Shown here piece after piece: positions 12,711 to 19,138 of a stretch of 19,138 nucleotides of DNA. The stretch's first letter is position 1, and each line of letters opens with the position of its first letter. The notes under the pieces are model-generated. The model was not told the origin of the DNA. It ran no database searches and saw nothing but the letters and a program-made list of their open reading frames with translations. The translations under genes were made by a program, and so were the position numbers. The stretch comes from Chlamydiota bacterium (GTDB lineage: Bacteria; Chlamydiota; Chlamydiia; Chlamydiales; SM23-39): positions 1-19,138 of the forward strand of contig JAJFMM010000002.1 of NCBI GenBank assembly GCA_021772165.1, read 5' to 3'.

Positions 12711-14010
12711 TGCAAAAATTCTAGAGTGGCTAGAGGACGATCGCAGACTCTTTCTCATCGCTTGCTCTACGACGCTTGACCATCCTCGTATTCGCACCTT
12801 TGAGGCTCAAAGCCTCATGCAAAAGCAGTTGGCATCCAACGAAATCGGCTGGGGCGCAGTGATGCTCACTCTAGAAGTGCATGCAGCGGCTGGATGGGAA
12901 GAGATGCGGATGCGCATTTTGGAGAGCCATCAAGCCGCGCACCTACTCTTGTCGGAGGTCGCTGATTATGGCTTGGAGGCGTTTTCCAATGCGCGCGCCA
13001 ACTGGGCAAACAACGGTCCCTTTCATCCACTCGCAGCTCTTAAAGGAAAATTTGCTGGCACGCCAGCCATTGTCTGCGGCGCCGGTCCCTCGTTAGAAGC
13101 GGCTCGTCCCTATCTAGAGAGTTCCGGAGCTCTTCTATTCTCAGCAGGAACTGCCTTAGCTCTGTTTAGCCAGTGGAGGGTAGCGCCACACATCGCCTGT
13201 GTGCTCGATAAAAATACACCGATTGAAAGATTGCAAAACTTCCCCGACGCAATCTGTTGTCTGCAAAGCAGGCTTAATCCCGAGGCGATCGCCTCTTGGA
13301 AGGGGAGCAAAGTCCTGGCTCCGGAGAGCGGCCCTCTGCCTTGGGAATCCTGGTGGCTCGGTGAGCAAGAATCGATGGAATTTGGCTGGACGGTCGGCAA
13401 CTTTGCCACCAAGATCGCGCACTATCTCGGCTGCAACCCGATTATCTGGACAGGCATGGAGTTTTGCTATCGAGGCAAAGTAAAGTATGCCGACCAGTTT
13501 GAGCAGGATGAGGCGGAGCTGGTTGAGACAGACAATCGCAAAGGGGAGTCTGTTTGGACGCAACGCGATTGGCTGGCGGCTGCGCGCTGGCATGCAGAGC
13601 TTGCAGCTCGCCATCCAGAGACACGGTGGATCTCTACTGCCGAAGAGGGGTTGCCCCTGGGAGATTCCGTGGAGACGCTTTCTTGGGAGACCGTAGCAGC
13701 CTCCATTCAGGGCGAGGCGAATCTGCAAGGCCGCCTGCATTCTGTACTTAAAAACAGCGAACATCTTGTGATGGATCCAGGCAAACAGAAAGAGTGGAAA
13801 GAGAGCGCTGAGCGCTCTTTAAAATTCTGCAATGGATTTGATGGAAAGCCTCTAGAGCTAGAGGCGGTCTATCAGTTCTATCTGGCCCCTCTTTGGAATC
13901 TCTGGAGACCCTTATTTGAGAGAGAAGCCGTAGGGCAAGATATCGAATGCCATCGGCTTCTCTTTTTTCAACGACTGCTCAATCAAGCTGCATTTTCGTC
14001 TTTTCCCTGA
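12619..14010 (+). CDS. DUF115/MptE-like (Maf-type) protein
   Basis: This protein is up to 463 residues. The central domain has the DUF115 signature: PAIVCGAGPSLEAARPYL (149-166), 'LLFSAGTALALFSQWRVAPHIACVLDKN', and 'GWTVGNFATKIAHYLGCNPIIWTGMEFCY'. Relatives are the archaeal 6-hydroxymethylpterin diphosphokinase MptE and the Maf proteins that glycosylate flagellin with nonulosonic acids. Neither role is obvious in a flagellum-free chlamydia; a nucleotide-sugar-dependent transferase or a pterin kinase are the options. The ATG at 12619 lies 92 bases inside the previous gene and has no ribosome site; GTG at 12676 (VLCILGAQKL) is an alternative start. The last 32 bases overlap the end of the convergent SPW-VKOR gene. 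Confidence 0.72.
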   Translation: MVKTLSESPFFPTIESSCDVLCILGAQKLDDAKILEWLEDDRRLFLIACSTTLDHPRIRTFEAQSLMQKQLASNEIGWGAVMLTLEVHAAAGWEEMRMRILESHQAAHLLLSEVADYGLEAFSNARANWANNGPFHPLAALKGKFAGTPAIVCGAGPSLEAARPYLESSGALLFSAGTALALFSQWRVAPHIACVLDKNTPIERLQNFPDAICCLQSRLNPEAIASWKGSKVLAPESGPLPWESWWLGEQESMEFGWTVGNFATKIAHYLGCNPIIWTGMEFCYRGKVKYADQFEQDEAELVETDNRKGESVWTQRDWLAAARWHAELAARHPETRWISTAEEGLPLGDSVETLSWETVAASIQGEANLQGRLHSVLKNSEHLVMDPGKQKEWKESAERSLKFCNGFDGKPLELEAVYQFYLAPLWNLWRPLFEREAVGQDIECHRLLFFQRLLNQAAFSSFP

Positions 14011-15262
14011 TCGGTCCTTTGCGGAAGGTGAGTAGGATGACTATTGCCGCCAGAACCAGATGGGTGATCATACTGATCGGAGAAGCGTGCATTTCCAGGA
14101 AAAAGGTTCCTCCGATAATTGCTGCTGCCAGTGCCAACAGGATGAAACGAGTTTTTCGGATCGGCTCAGAAAAGGAGACGACGGAGACGACAACGATAAG
14201 CGGGCCTACGACATCGTCGAGACTCTTCATCGCAGGATGCACATCAACGAACAGGTAGAGGAAGAGCATCAGCAGTCCGCAGGGAATGCAGAGCTGCAGA
14301 TTCCACGGAGCCGTTACGCCCCACCAGGAGGATTGAAGGAGCTTTCTTAATGGAGCTGAAGAGTGTGGTGAGCGCTTATCTTCAGTTGCTGTTGGGCAGT
14401 CGCCTCCGTAAAAAAAGAGCTGCCAGAAGGGCTTTTCCTTCGATTTGCGAAGATATTGAATCGTCGCTACGACCTCATCCATACCTAGGGCTACCGGAAG
14501 CAGCATGCAGAACGCGGTGAATAGGCAGAGCGAACACCAAGCCCCAACGACCAGAGGTTGTAGAATGACGAGAGTGATACTGGTCAAACCTAAAGGCACA
14601 ACCAAGATACCAAAGATAATCACCATCCAAGGTGTTGTTCTCCAGCGTCTTGCTCCACCCTGACAGGTGAGAAGAGCTTCTGTGATATAGGCTAATGAAC
14701 CGAGTCCTGCATCGGGAACGGGGAACGATTTGGAAACACCCGAGGTGATCACTTTAATGGTGCTCGCCTCTCCGAAGAAAGGGTCCCAAACCGAATCGAT
14801 ATGGCCGAGCTGATAGGCTGCGAGATAACGCGAAATCAGCCAACCAACAAGAGCAAAGGCAGCAATCGGGATTCTCTGTCCCCAAGAAGATGGATTGTAG
14901 CTCCATCCGGGAGGAATGGAGGGACCCGTGTCGGGAAGTCCTCCAGGCAGGTCGGGAATGATGATGGAAAAGGTGACTACAAGAATGCCAACCATTGAAT
15001 CATTCAGATAGCAGGCAGAATGCGCCCAAAAGAGCAGAGGTGCAAATTGCAGCCAAAGTCCGATGATACTTATTGTCCAAGGAACCCAGGCGCGCGTTTG
15101 CGGTCTAGCGAGAAAACCTAAGAAGAACAGAATAAAGCCGGTGACAATATCGTTGATTCTCGCTTCTTCTGCATAACCGAAGATGAAGGGGCCGGTAGCA
15201 AGCCAGATCCCCATGAACATAATGGCGTAAGGTGTCCAGATTGAACTATTTTTCTTGGGCAT
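13979..15262 (-). CDS. SPW-repeat / VKOR-like / SPW-repeat membrane protein
   Basis: This 427-residue multi-pass membrane protein starts with two SPW units (about 8-52 and 58-103: 'WTPYAIMFMGIWLATGPFIFGYA...NDIVTGFILFFLGF', 'WVPWTISIIGLWLQFAPLLF...NDSMVGILVV'). The middle (about 155-270) resembles vitamin K epoxide reductase: 'DSVWDPFFG', 'VITSGVSKSFPVPDAGLGSLAYI', and a membrane CxxC, WCSLC (C243, C246). The C-terminus (about 318-415) looks like another SPW-type pair. VKOR proteins oxidise thioredoxin-like partners to make disulfides, but the loop cysteine pair that shuttles electrons is not visible here. The start ATG 15262 overlaps the epimerase stop by 17 bases, so the two are coupled; a longer in-frame start (15319) lies well inside the epimerase gene and is unlikely. 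Confidence 0.72.
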   Translation of the reverse strand: MPKKNSSIWTPYAIMFMGIWLATGPFIFGYAEEARINDIVTGFILFFLGFLARPQTRAWVPWTISIIGLWLQFAPLLFWAHSACYLNDSMVGILVVTFSIIIPDLPGGLPDTGPSIPPGWSYNPSSWGQRIPIAAFALVGWLISRYLAAYQLGHIDSVWDPFFGEASTIKVITSGVSKSFPVPDAGLGSLAYITEALLTCQGGARRWRTTPWMVIIFGILVVPLGLTSITLVILQPLVVGAWCSLCLFTAFCMLLPVALGMDEVVATIQYLRKSKEKPFWQLFFYGGDCPTATEDKRSPHSSAPLRKLLQSSWWGVTAPWNLQLCIPCGLLMLFLYLFVDVHPAMKSLDDVVGPLIVVVSVVSFSEPIRKTRFILLALAAAIIGGTFFLEMHASPISMITHLVLAAIVILLTFRKGPIREKTKMQLD

Positions 15263-16328
15263 TGTATTTCTTCTTGAGGTGATAAGGCATTTGCAAGCCG
15301 TTTTTCTTGTACCAAGCAACCGGATCCATGTTTAGATCGTGAATCATGATCGGTAGGCACTCTTCTAGATTCTTTTTAGGCTCCCAGCCTAGGAGTTTTT
15401 TCGCCAAATCGACGTTCAACTCATAGTGATCATCGGCCAGATGGACCATCCAGGGCCGGATAAAAGGAGGCGATTTTGAAGGAATCTGGCACTGAACCCA
15501 GGCGCCGATGACTGCTACCCATTGAGGTATTCTGTAGGTGTGTATCTCTTTGTCGAAGAGAATCTTGCTGATTTTTTTCTGTAGATCATCGGTGCTCAAT
15601 GTTTTTGGCTCACCAATGAGCAAGACCGTCTCAGGCGGCAATGCTTTTCTCTTTTCGATACAAAGCAGGATCGCATCGACCAGATCATCCATGTGAACAA
15701 AAGAAGCTCCATGAGTCAGGTCTCCTGGGAAAAAGCGGGAATTGATCTGTTTTTCATAGATACGCTGGATCTGATGGGAGATCGGAATCGAGTGGCACTG
15801 ATCATCGTAAACACCTGCAACGCGCAGCATCACTATGGGAATCTTGCCTCGCTTTTCGCGCATCATTTTCTCTGTCTTGACTTTAGAAATTGGATAGGCC
15901 CATCTAGGTACGACAGGAGACTCTTCAGTAATTGGTTCGCCTGGTTTCGTAGGCTCGTGGACGAGCATGGTGCTCGTGAACATGAATTGTCCCACTTCGA
16001 AATCTTGCAACTCCTTCAGTAGTCTCTCAGTTCCTTGGACGGTGATTTTATCATAAAGAGGTGACTCCGCATCTTTAAAGCTGTAGTAGGCAGCAAGATG
16101 GATCACAGCAGTAATCTTGTTTCCGTAGAAGTGGCGGATATGTTTGAACGCCTGGGCGACGCTCTCATCCGAGGAGATATCAACAGGTATCAATTCTTCG
16201 TTGGCGGAGGCATAAAGCGCGTGAAGTAGTTCAAAACCTACAATTGAATAGTTGTCGCCTAGTTTTTTGATCACTGCAGAACCGATTCTGCCGCAGCTCC
16301 CTGTAACGATAATCACATCTTTTGGCAT
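15246..16328 (-). CDS. NAD-dependent epimerase/dehydratase (extended SDR)
   Basis: This 360-residue protein has a Rossmann fold with TGSCGRIG (9-16) for NAD(P) binding, D50 before the first crossover, 'AVIHLAA' (74-80), a catalytic Ser in FTSTM (S119), and Y145-x-x-x-K149 in YPISK. The C-terminal part ends with 'LGWEPKKNLEECLPIMIHDL', usual for sugar-nucleotide epimerases and related SDRs. The substrate could be a nucleotide sugar or a lipid-linked or steroid-like ketone; sequence alone does not decide. GGGAG is eight bases before the ATG. It is the first gene of a two-gene leftward unit with the SPW-VKOR protein and diverges from the PAP2 gene. Confidence 0.87.
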   Translation of the reverse strand: MPKDVIIVTGSCGRIGSAVIKKLGDNYSIVGFELLHALYASANEELIPVDISSDESVAQAFKHIRHFYGNKITAVIHLAAYYSFKDAESPLYDKITVQGTERLLKELQDFEVGQFMFTSTMLVHEPTKPGEPITEESPVVPRWAYPISKVKTEKMMREKRGKIPIVMLRVAGVYDDQCHSIPISHQIQRIYEKQINSRFFPGDLTHGASFVHMDDLVDAILLCIEKRKALPPETVLLIGEPKTLSTDDLQKKISKILFDKEIHTYRIPQWVAVIGAWVQCQIPSKSPPFIRPWMVHLADDHYELNVDLAKKLLGWEPKKNLEECLPIMIHDLNMDPVAWYKKNGLQMPYHLKKKYNAQEK

Positions 16329-16366
16329 AGATATTTCTCCCTATTACTTTTCATGTAACTGAGACG

Positions 16367-16395
16367 TTGCAATTATGCAAGAGTAGATTTATGAT
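16367..16395 (+). promoter_or_regulatory. PAP2-gene promoter, predicted leaderless
   Basis: -35 TTGCAA (16367-16372), a 17-base spacer and -10 TATGAT (16390-16395, five of six) are followed by only six bases (ttgttt) before the ATG at 16402. The same hexamer pair drives the YwqK-like lipoprotein gene. On the other strand TTGCAA is 18 bases from AGTAAT (16343-16348), a possible weak promoter for the epimerase. Confidence 0.6.
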
Positions 16396-16401
16396 TTGTT
16401 T

Positions 16402-17256
16402 ATGATCGCTCTAGAAGAACAGTTGAATTTCATACAGCATGTACAGGAGCTTCGAGGCCCTTGTACAGACGCCTTTTTTCGCTTTATGCACTGGTTCGAT
16501 ACAGGAGAGTATCTCAGTGCTCTCAATGCCTTTATCTGGATAGGACTTTCATGGAGATGGGGTGCTCGTTTGGGCTACCTCTTCATTGCAAACGGGATTC
16601 TCAACCACGTGATGAAAGTCGCTTTTGCCATGCCAAGGCCCTTTATGGTAGATCCCGCTTTTGGACTCATCCATGCCGGAAGCTACGGCTTTCCTAGCGG
16701 AGCTGCACAGATGTCAGCTTTGTTGGCAGCTCTACTCATCTATGTTTGGAAAAGTCCCTGGGCTTGGCCTTGTGGGATCTTCTACTTTCTCTTGATCAGC
16801 TTCTCTAGAATTTATCTTGGTGTGCATTTCCCCATCGATATTCTTGGGGGGTGTGTGTTGGGACTGCTTCTTTTCGCCCTTTTTTGGCGCTATCATCGCC
16901 CCATTGAGAAGTTTGCTGCGGAGACGCCGAACGTCGCTCTACCCGCTGCGATCGCGCTCTTCTTCTTTTTCTTTGCGATACTCTCTACGAGCGATGATTA
17001 CCTTCTCGTCATCGGGGTGGTCATCTCTTTGGGAATCTATCTATCGAGAAAGTATGATTTATACCTTTCTAATCGAAGAACTTTAGGCGTTAGGATGTAT
17101 CATGGACTCGTTGCAATAGGCGGCTCCTTCCTCATTGGGTTGGGTATCATGAATTTGTTTGGTCTTGAGGGAACTCGAATGCTCGCCATTTATGCCCTTT
17201 CTGCAGGGTGGGTTAGTCTATTCGCAAGTCCGTTTTGCCGGAGGGCGACGCTATGA
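16402..17256 (+). CDS. PAP2-superfamily membrane phosphatase
   Basis: This 284-residue protein has about seven membrane segments. PAP2 enzymes remove phosphate from lipid phosphates, for example undecaprenyl diphosphate or phosphatidic acid. Motif 1 is K72 through R79-P80 (KVAFAMPRP). Motif 3 is S135-R136 to H142 to D146 (SRIYLGVHFPID), which carries the nucleophile His. Motif 2 normally reads PSGH, but here it is PSGA (98-101), lacking the acid/base His, so activity may be altered or belong to a variant subfamily. I chose ATG 16402; a TTG six bases upstream is in the predicted -10/start gap. The stop TGA overlaps the exporter ATG (ATGA, 17253-17256), so the two are translationally coupled. 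Confidence 0.85.
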   Translation: MIALEEQLNFIQHVQELRGPCTDAFFRFMHWFDTGEYLSALNAFIWIGLSWRWGARLGYLFIANGILNHVMKVAFAMPRPFMVDPAFGLIHAGSYGFPSGAAQMSALLAALLIYVWKSPWAWPCGIFYFLLISFSRIYLGVHFPIDILGGCVLGLLLFALFWRYHRPIEKFAAETPNVALPAAIALFFFFFAILSTSDDYLLVIGVVISLGIYLSRKYDLYLSNRRTLGVRMYHGLVAIGGSFLIGLGIMNLFGLEGTRMLAIYALSAGWVSLFASPFCRRATL

Positions 17257-18767
17257 GTAAGAAATGGTTGAGCTTTAGTACCCTGCTCCCTGCTTCTGCC
17301 CTGGTCTTTCTTGATCAAACGATTCTTCCTGTGGCTCTGCCGACCATTCAAAGGGAAATGGGAGCGAGCGCTATTTCCCTGCAATGGTGTGTTGACGCTT
17401 ATCTTCTTGCTATTGCGGTCCTCATTTTGGCCGGGGGAAAGCTCTCCGATCGGATCGGGCATCGTAAGACCTATGTTTGTGGAATGATTATCTTCAGTTT
17501 GGCATCGATGCTTTGCGCGTTAAGTCCCAATGTACTTTGGCTGATTGGCTCCAGAGCATTGCAAGGAGCCGGTGCGGCGATCCTCACACCTGCGATGTTC
17601 TCCCTGCTGGCGAGCATTTTTCACTCTAAAGAGAGGGGGAGGGCCATGGGCATAAATGCCAGTATCGGTTCACTCTTTTTGACAGTGGGGCCGCTTGTTG
17701 GAGGCTTTTTAACCCAGGAAGTGAGTTGGCGATGGATTTTCTGGATCAATGTCCCTTTTTGCCTCGTTGGCATATGGATGGCGCTGGCGCTGCTCCCCGC
17801 GGCCAAGGCAACGAATCAGAAGATCGATACAAAAGGTTTTTCCTACTTTGTTCTAGCAGTCTCTCTGTTTGTATTTTATGTGATGCAAGCCTCTGTTTGG
17901 GGCTGGCTGTCTCTCTCGCTTCTCATCTGCTTAGCCGTGTCCATTCTGTCTGTTATTTTGCTGGTAAGGCACGAAAAGAAGAGTGCCCACCCCTTTTTGG
18001 ATCTCTCTCTCTTTAAACATTCTACTTATCTGGCCGCGAACATCAGCGTGTGCGCAACACAATTCATCCTGATGGCATCGGTCTATTGGGCGATCTATTT
18101 CCAAACGGCTTTGAACTATACTCCCGTCGAAGCGGGTAAGCTGACTGTCTTTTCTTGTATACCTGTGCTTTTTATGGCTCCAATGGCTGGGATATTAGCA
18201 GATAAGATTAGTCCTAAGCTGCCTCTGGCGTTAGGCTTCCTCTTCCAGATTTTTGGCCTAGTCTGGGTGGCTGCTTTCAGCGATGCCTCCTTTAATGTTC
18301 TGATTGTAGGATTGTTCGTCTTTGGCGCCGGGATTCCCTTTATCTTCACGCCCTCTTTCAGCTCCGTAGTCAATGCTGTTCCTCCCACGAAAATTGGGGT
18401 AGCAACAGGACAGCTCTCGTCCATTCGATTTGTTGCCGGTACTCTGGGTGTTGCTATTATCGGGTCTCTCTATATTTGGACAGCGGAATATTCTCTCAAG
18501 AAGCTTTTGATAGCAAATGGGTTTGATGCAAGTGCTCTTGCCGGTTTAACGCATCGTGCGGATGCCACAAAGGTCATTGATAGTTTTAGCTCCGGGCGTG
18601 CTCATCAGCTTGCAGAGCTTCTGACTCAGGCGAGGATAGAGGGTTTTTCACATCTCAATTTGATGCTTGCTGGGTTAATTTTGCTTTGCTTTGCAGGGAC
18701 CTTTGTGGTCTATCGTAGAAAAGCTTCTCACCATCTTCCCGAATCTCCGGCAGAAGGCTGGGATTAA
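17253..18767 (+). CDS. MFS exporter, DHA2 (EmrB/QacA-like, 14 TM)
   Basis: This 504-residue inner-membrane proton-driven exporter has family marks: 'FLDQTILPVALPTIQRE' in the first helix (the D-x-T/V-x-x-V-A-L-P motif of DHA2 members), motif A GKLSDRIGHRKTYV, and motif C-like GSLFLTVGPLVGGF ahead of 'WRWIFWINVPF'. Length and the spread of hydrophobic segments fit the 14-helix class. Likely substrates are drugs or other amphiphiles, but no membrane-fusion partner (EmrA) or TolC is near. The true start is ATG 17253, with GGAGG eight bases upstream (17240-17244), overlapping the PAP2 stop. The stop is 14 bases before repeat copy 3. Confidence 0.92.
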   Translation: MSKKWLSFSTLLPASALVFLDQTILPVALPTIQREMGASAISLQWCVDAYLLAIAVLILAGGKLSDRIGHRKTYVCGMIIFSLASMLCALSPNVLWLIGSRALQGAGAAILTPAMFSLLASIFHSKERGRAMGINASIGSLFLTVGPLVGGFLTQEVSWRWIFWINVPFCLVGIWMALALLPAAKATNQKIDTKGFSYFVLAVSLFVFYVMQASVWGWLSLSLLICLAVSILSVILLVRHEKKSAHPFLDLSLFKHSTYLAANISVCATQFILMASVYWAIYFQTALNYTPVEAGKLTVFSCIPVLFMAPMAGILADKISPKLPLALGFLFQIFGLVWVAAFSDASFNVLIVGLFVFGAGIPFIFTPSFSSVVNAVPPTKIGVATGQLSSIRFVAGTLGVAIIGSLYIWTAEYSLKKLLIANGFDASALAGLTHRADATKVIDSFSSGRAHQLAELLTQARIEGFSHLNLMLAGLILLCFAGTFVVYRRKASHHLPESPAEGWD

Positions 18768-18781
18768 AACCTCTAAGTTCA

Positions 18782-18901
18782 TTAGGGAAACACTGGGCAA
18801 TTCATGCTTTTAATCTCGGGAATCAAATCTACTACGATCGAGTTTTCGCTACGATTTGCTCTCCCGATCTTAAAAACAGCAATTACCTAGCGCTTCCTTA
18901 G
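18782..18901. repeat. Palindromic intergenic element, copy 3 (120 bp)
   Basis: Nearly identical to copy 2 in sequence and exactly equal in length, with left arm GGAAACACTGGGCAATT, centre CGATCGAGTTTTCGCTACG and right arm AATTACCTAGCGCTTCC. TTAG is at both edges. It lies between the exporter gene and the leftward outer-membrane protein gene, again a convergent junction. Confidence 0.88.
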
Positions 18902-19047
18902 CTTATTCTTGCCCGCTGAGCTCTAGCAGCGGTCTTGTTGCGTCCTAGGCGTCCCTTAAGATAGGCCATCGGTTGTGGCAGGATCCTCTACACTAAGCAG
19001 GGGAGTCTCGGGGGAGTTAGGTTATGTGGTAGGGAAATATTTTGGGC
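18902..19047. other. Non-coding remainder between repeat copy 3 and the OMP terminator
   Basis: No plausible gene is seen in these 146 bases. There is one short inverted repeat, CCGCTG (18913-18918) with CAGCGG (18927-18932), followed by a T/G-rich stretch; it is too weak to call a terminator. Together with copy 3 and the terminator this makes up the roughly 330-base gap after the exporter. Confidence 0.5.
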
Positions 19048-19081
19048 AAAAAAAAAGGCCGTCTCAGATTCTGAGACGGCC
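19048..19081 (-). terminator. Strong terminator of the leftward outer-membrane protein gene
   Basis: GGCCGTCTCAG (19057-19067) pairs with CTGAGACGGCC (19071-19081), perfect over at least 10 bp. On the minus strand it is followed by nine Ts (the A-run 19048-19056). It lies 16 bases after the stop codon of the partial gene at the right edge. Confidence 0.93.
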
Positions 19082-19097
19082 CTTGCAACAAGAAGGA

Positions 19098-19138
19098 TTA
19101 AAAGTCGAAACGTACTGTCAACGTTAGTCCATGATAGA
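19098..19138 (-). CDS. C-terminal end of an outer-membrane beta-barrel protein (partial)
   Basis: Only 12 residues and the stop are in the window: YHGLTLTVRFDF. Alternating hydrophobic residues ending in Phe at the very C-terminus are the classic last beta strand and BAM-recognition signal of outer-membrane barrels. Chlamydial MOMP-family porins end in a comparable way (an aromatic-rich strand with terminal Phe). The strong terminator directly downstream supports a real, highly expressed gene. Which OMP family it belongs to cannot be told from 12 residues. Confidence 0.65.
   Translation of the reverse strand, partial: YHGLTLTVRFDF

Noticed and set aside
1..19138. CRISPR array, prophage or insertion sequence with transposase
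   Set aside because: The three repeats are far apart and palindromic, with no short direct-repeat/spacer pattern, and no transposase, integrase or phage gene is seen.

Overview
The window reads as part of a Chlamydiae chromosome, most likely a Parachlamydiales member (Waddlia-like is my guess from memory, not a database result). The evidence is a cysteine-rich outer-envelope lipoprotein, a C-terminal outer-membrane beta-barrel tail ending in Phe, and the grouping of pheT, a LysM membrane protein, yidD and recO, which I recall from the pheT-recO neighbourhood of Chlamydia. Genes are tightly packed, alternate in strand, and often overlap by a few bases.

Layout. 1-174: the 3' end of a SNF2-type helicase, convergent with a small coiled-coil protein (171-401). 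632-2467: a 19-cysteine lipoprotein and a YwqK/MORN-type lipoprotein, convergent around repeat copy 1. 2663-3724: a membrane-anchored protein with a NUDT9-type domain (the ADP-ribose hydrolase/sensor fold of human NUDT9 and TRPM2) whose Nudix box is degenerate. 3750-7700: pheT and a LysM membrane protein diverge from a shared promoter, and the LysM gene converges with yidD around repeat copy 2. 7717-9537: a zinc metallopeptidase, tRNA-Leu(GAG) and tRNA-Arg(TCG). 9511-11582: a leftward recO-Nudix-EamA transporter cluster whose last gene runs into the tRNA-Arg. 11651-14010: hpf, an HsdR-N nuclease-fold protein and a DUF115/MptE-like protein. 13979-16328: a leftward SDR epimerase and an SPW-VKOR-SPW membrane protein. 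16402-18767: a PAP2 phosphatase translationally coupled to an EmrB-type exporter. 18782-18901: repeat copy 3. 19048-19138: a strong terminator and the last codons of a leftward outer-membrane protein.

Three signals cut across the genes. First, a 120-169 bp imperfect palindrome occurs three times, every time between two convergent genes; copy 2 contains the stop codons of both neighbours. Second, the palindromic hexamer TTGCAA, 17 bp from a good -10, recurs in three divergent intergenic regions. For pheT, the LysM gene and the PAP2 gene the predicted transcript begins at or within a few bases of the ATG, so these are candidate leaderless mRNAs. Third, the NUDT9-like protein is a plausible eukaryote-like ADP-ribose-binding effector or sensor.

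All family calls are from reading the translated sequence; no searches were run.
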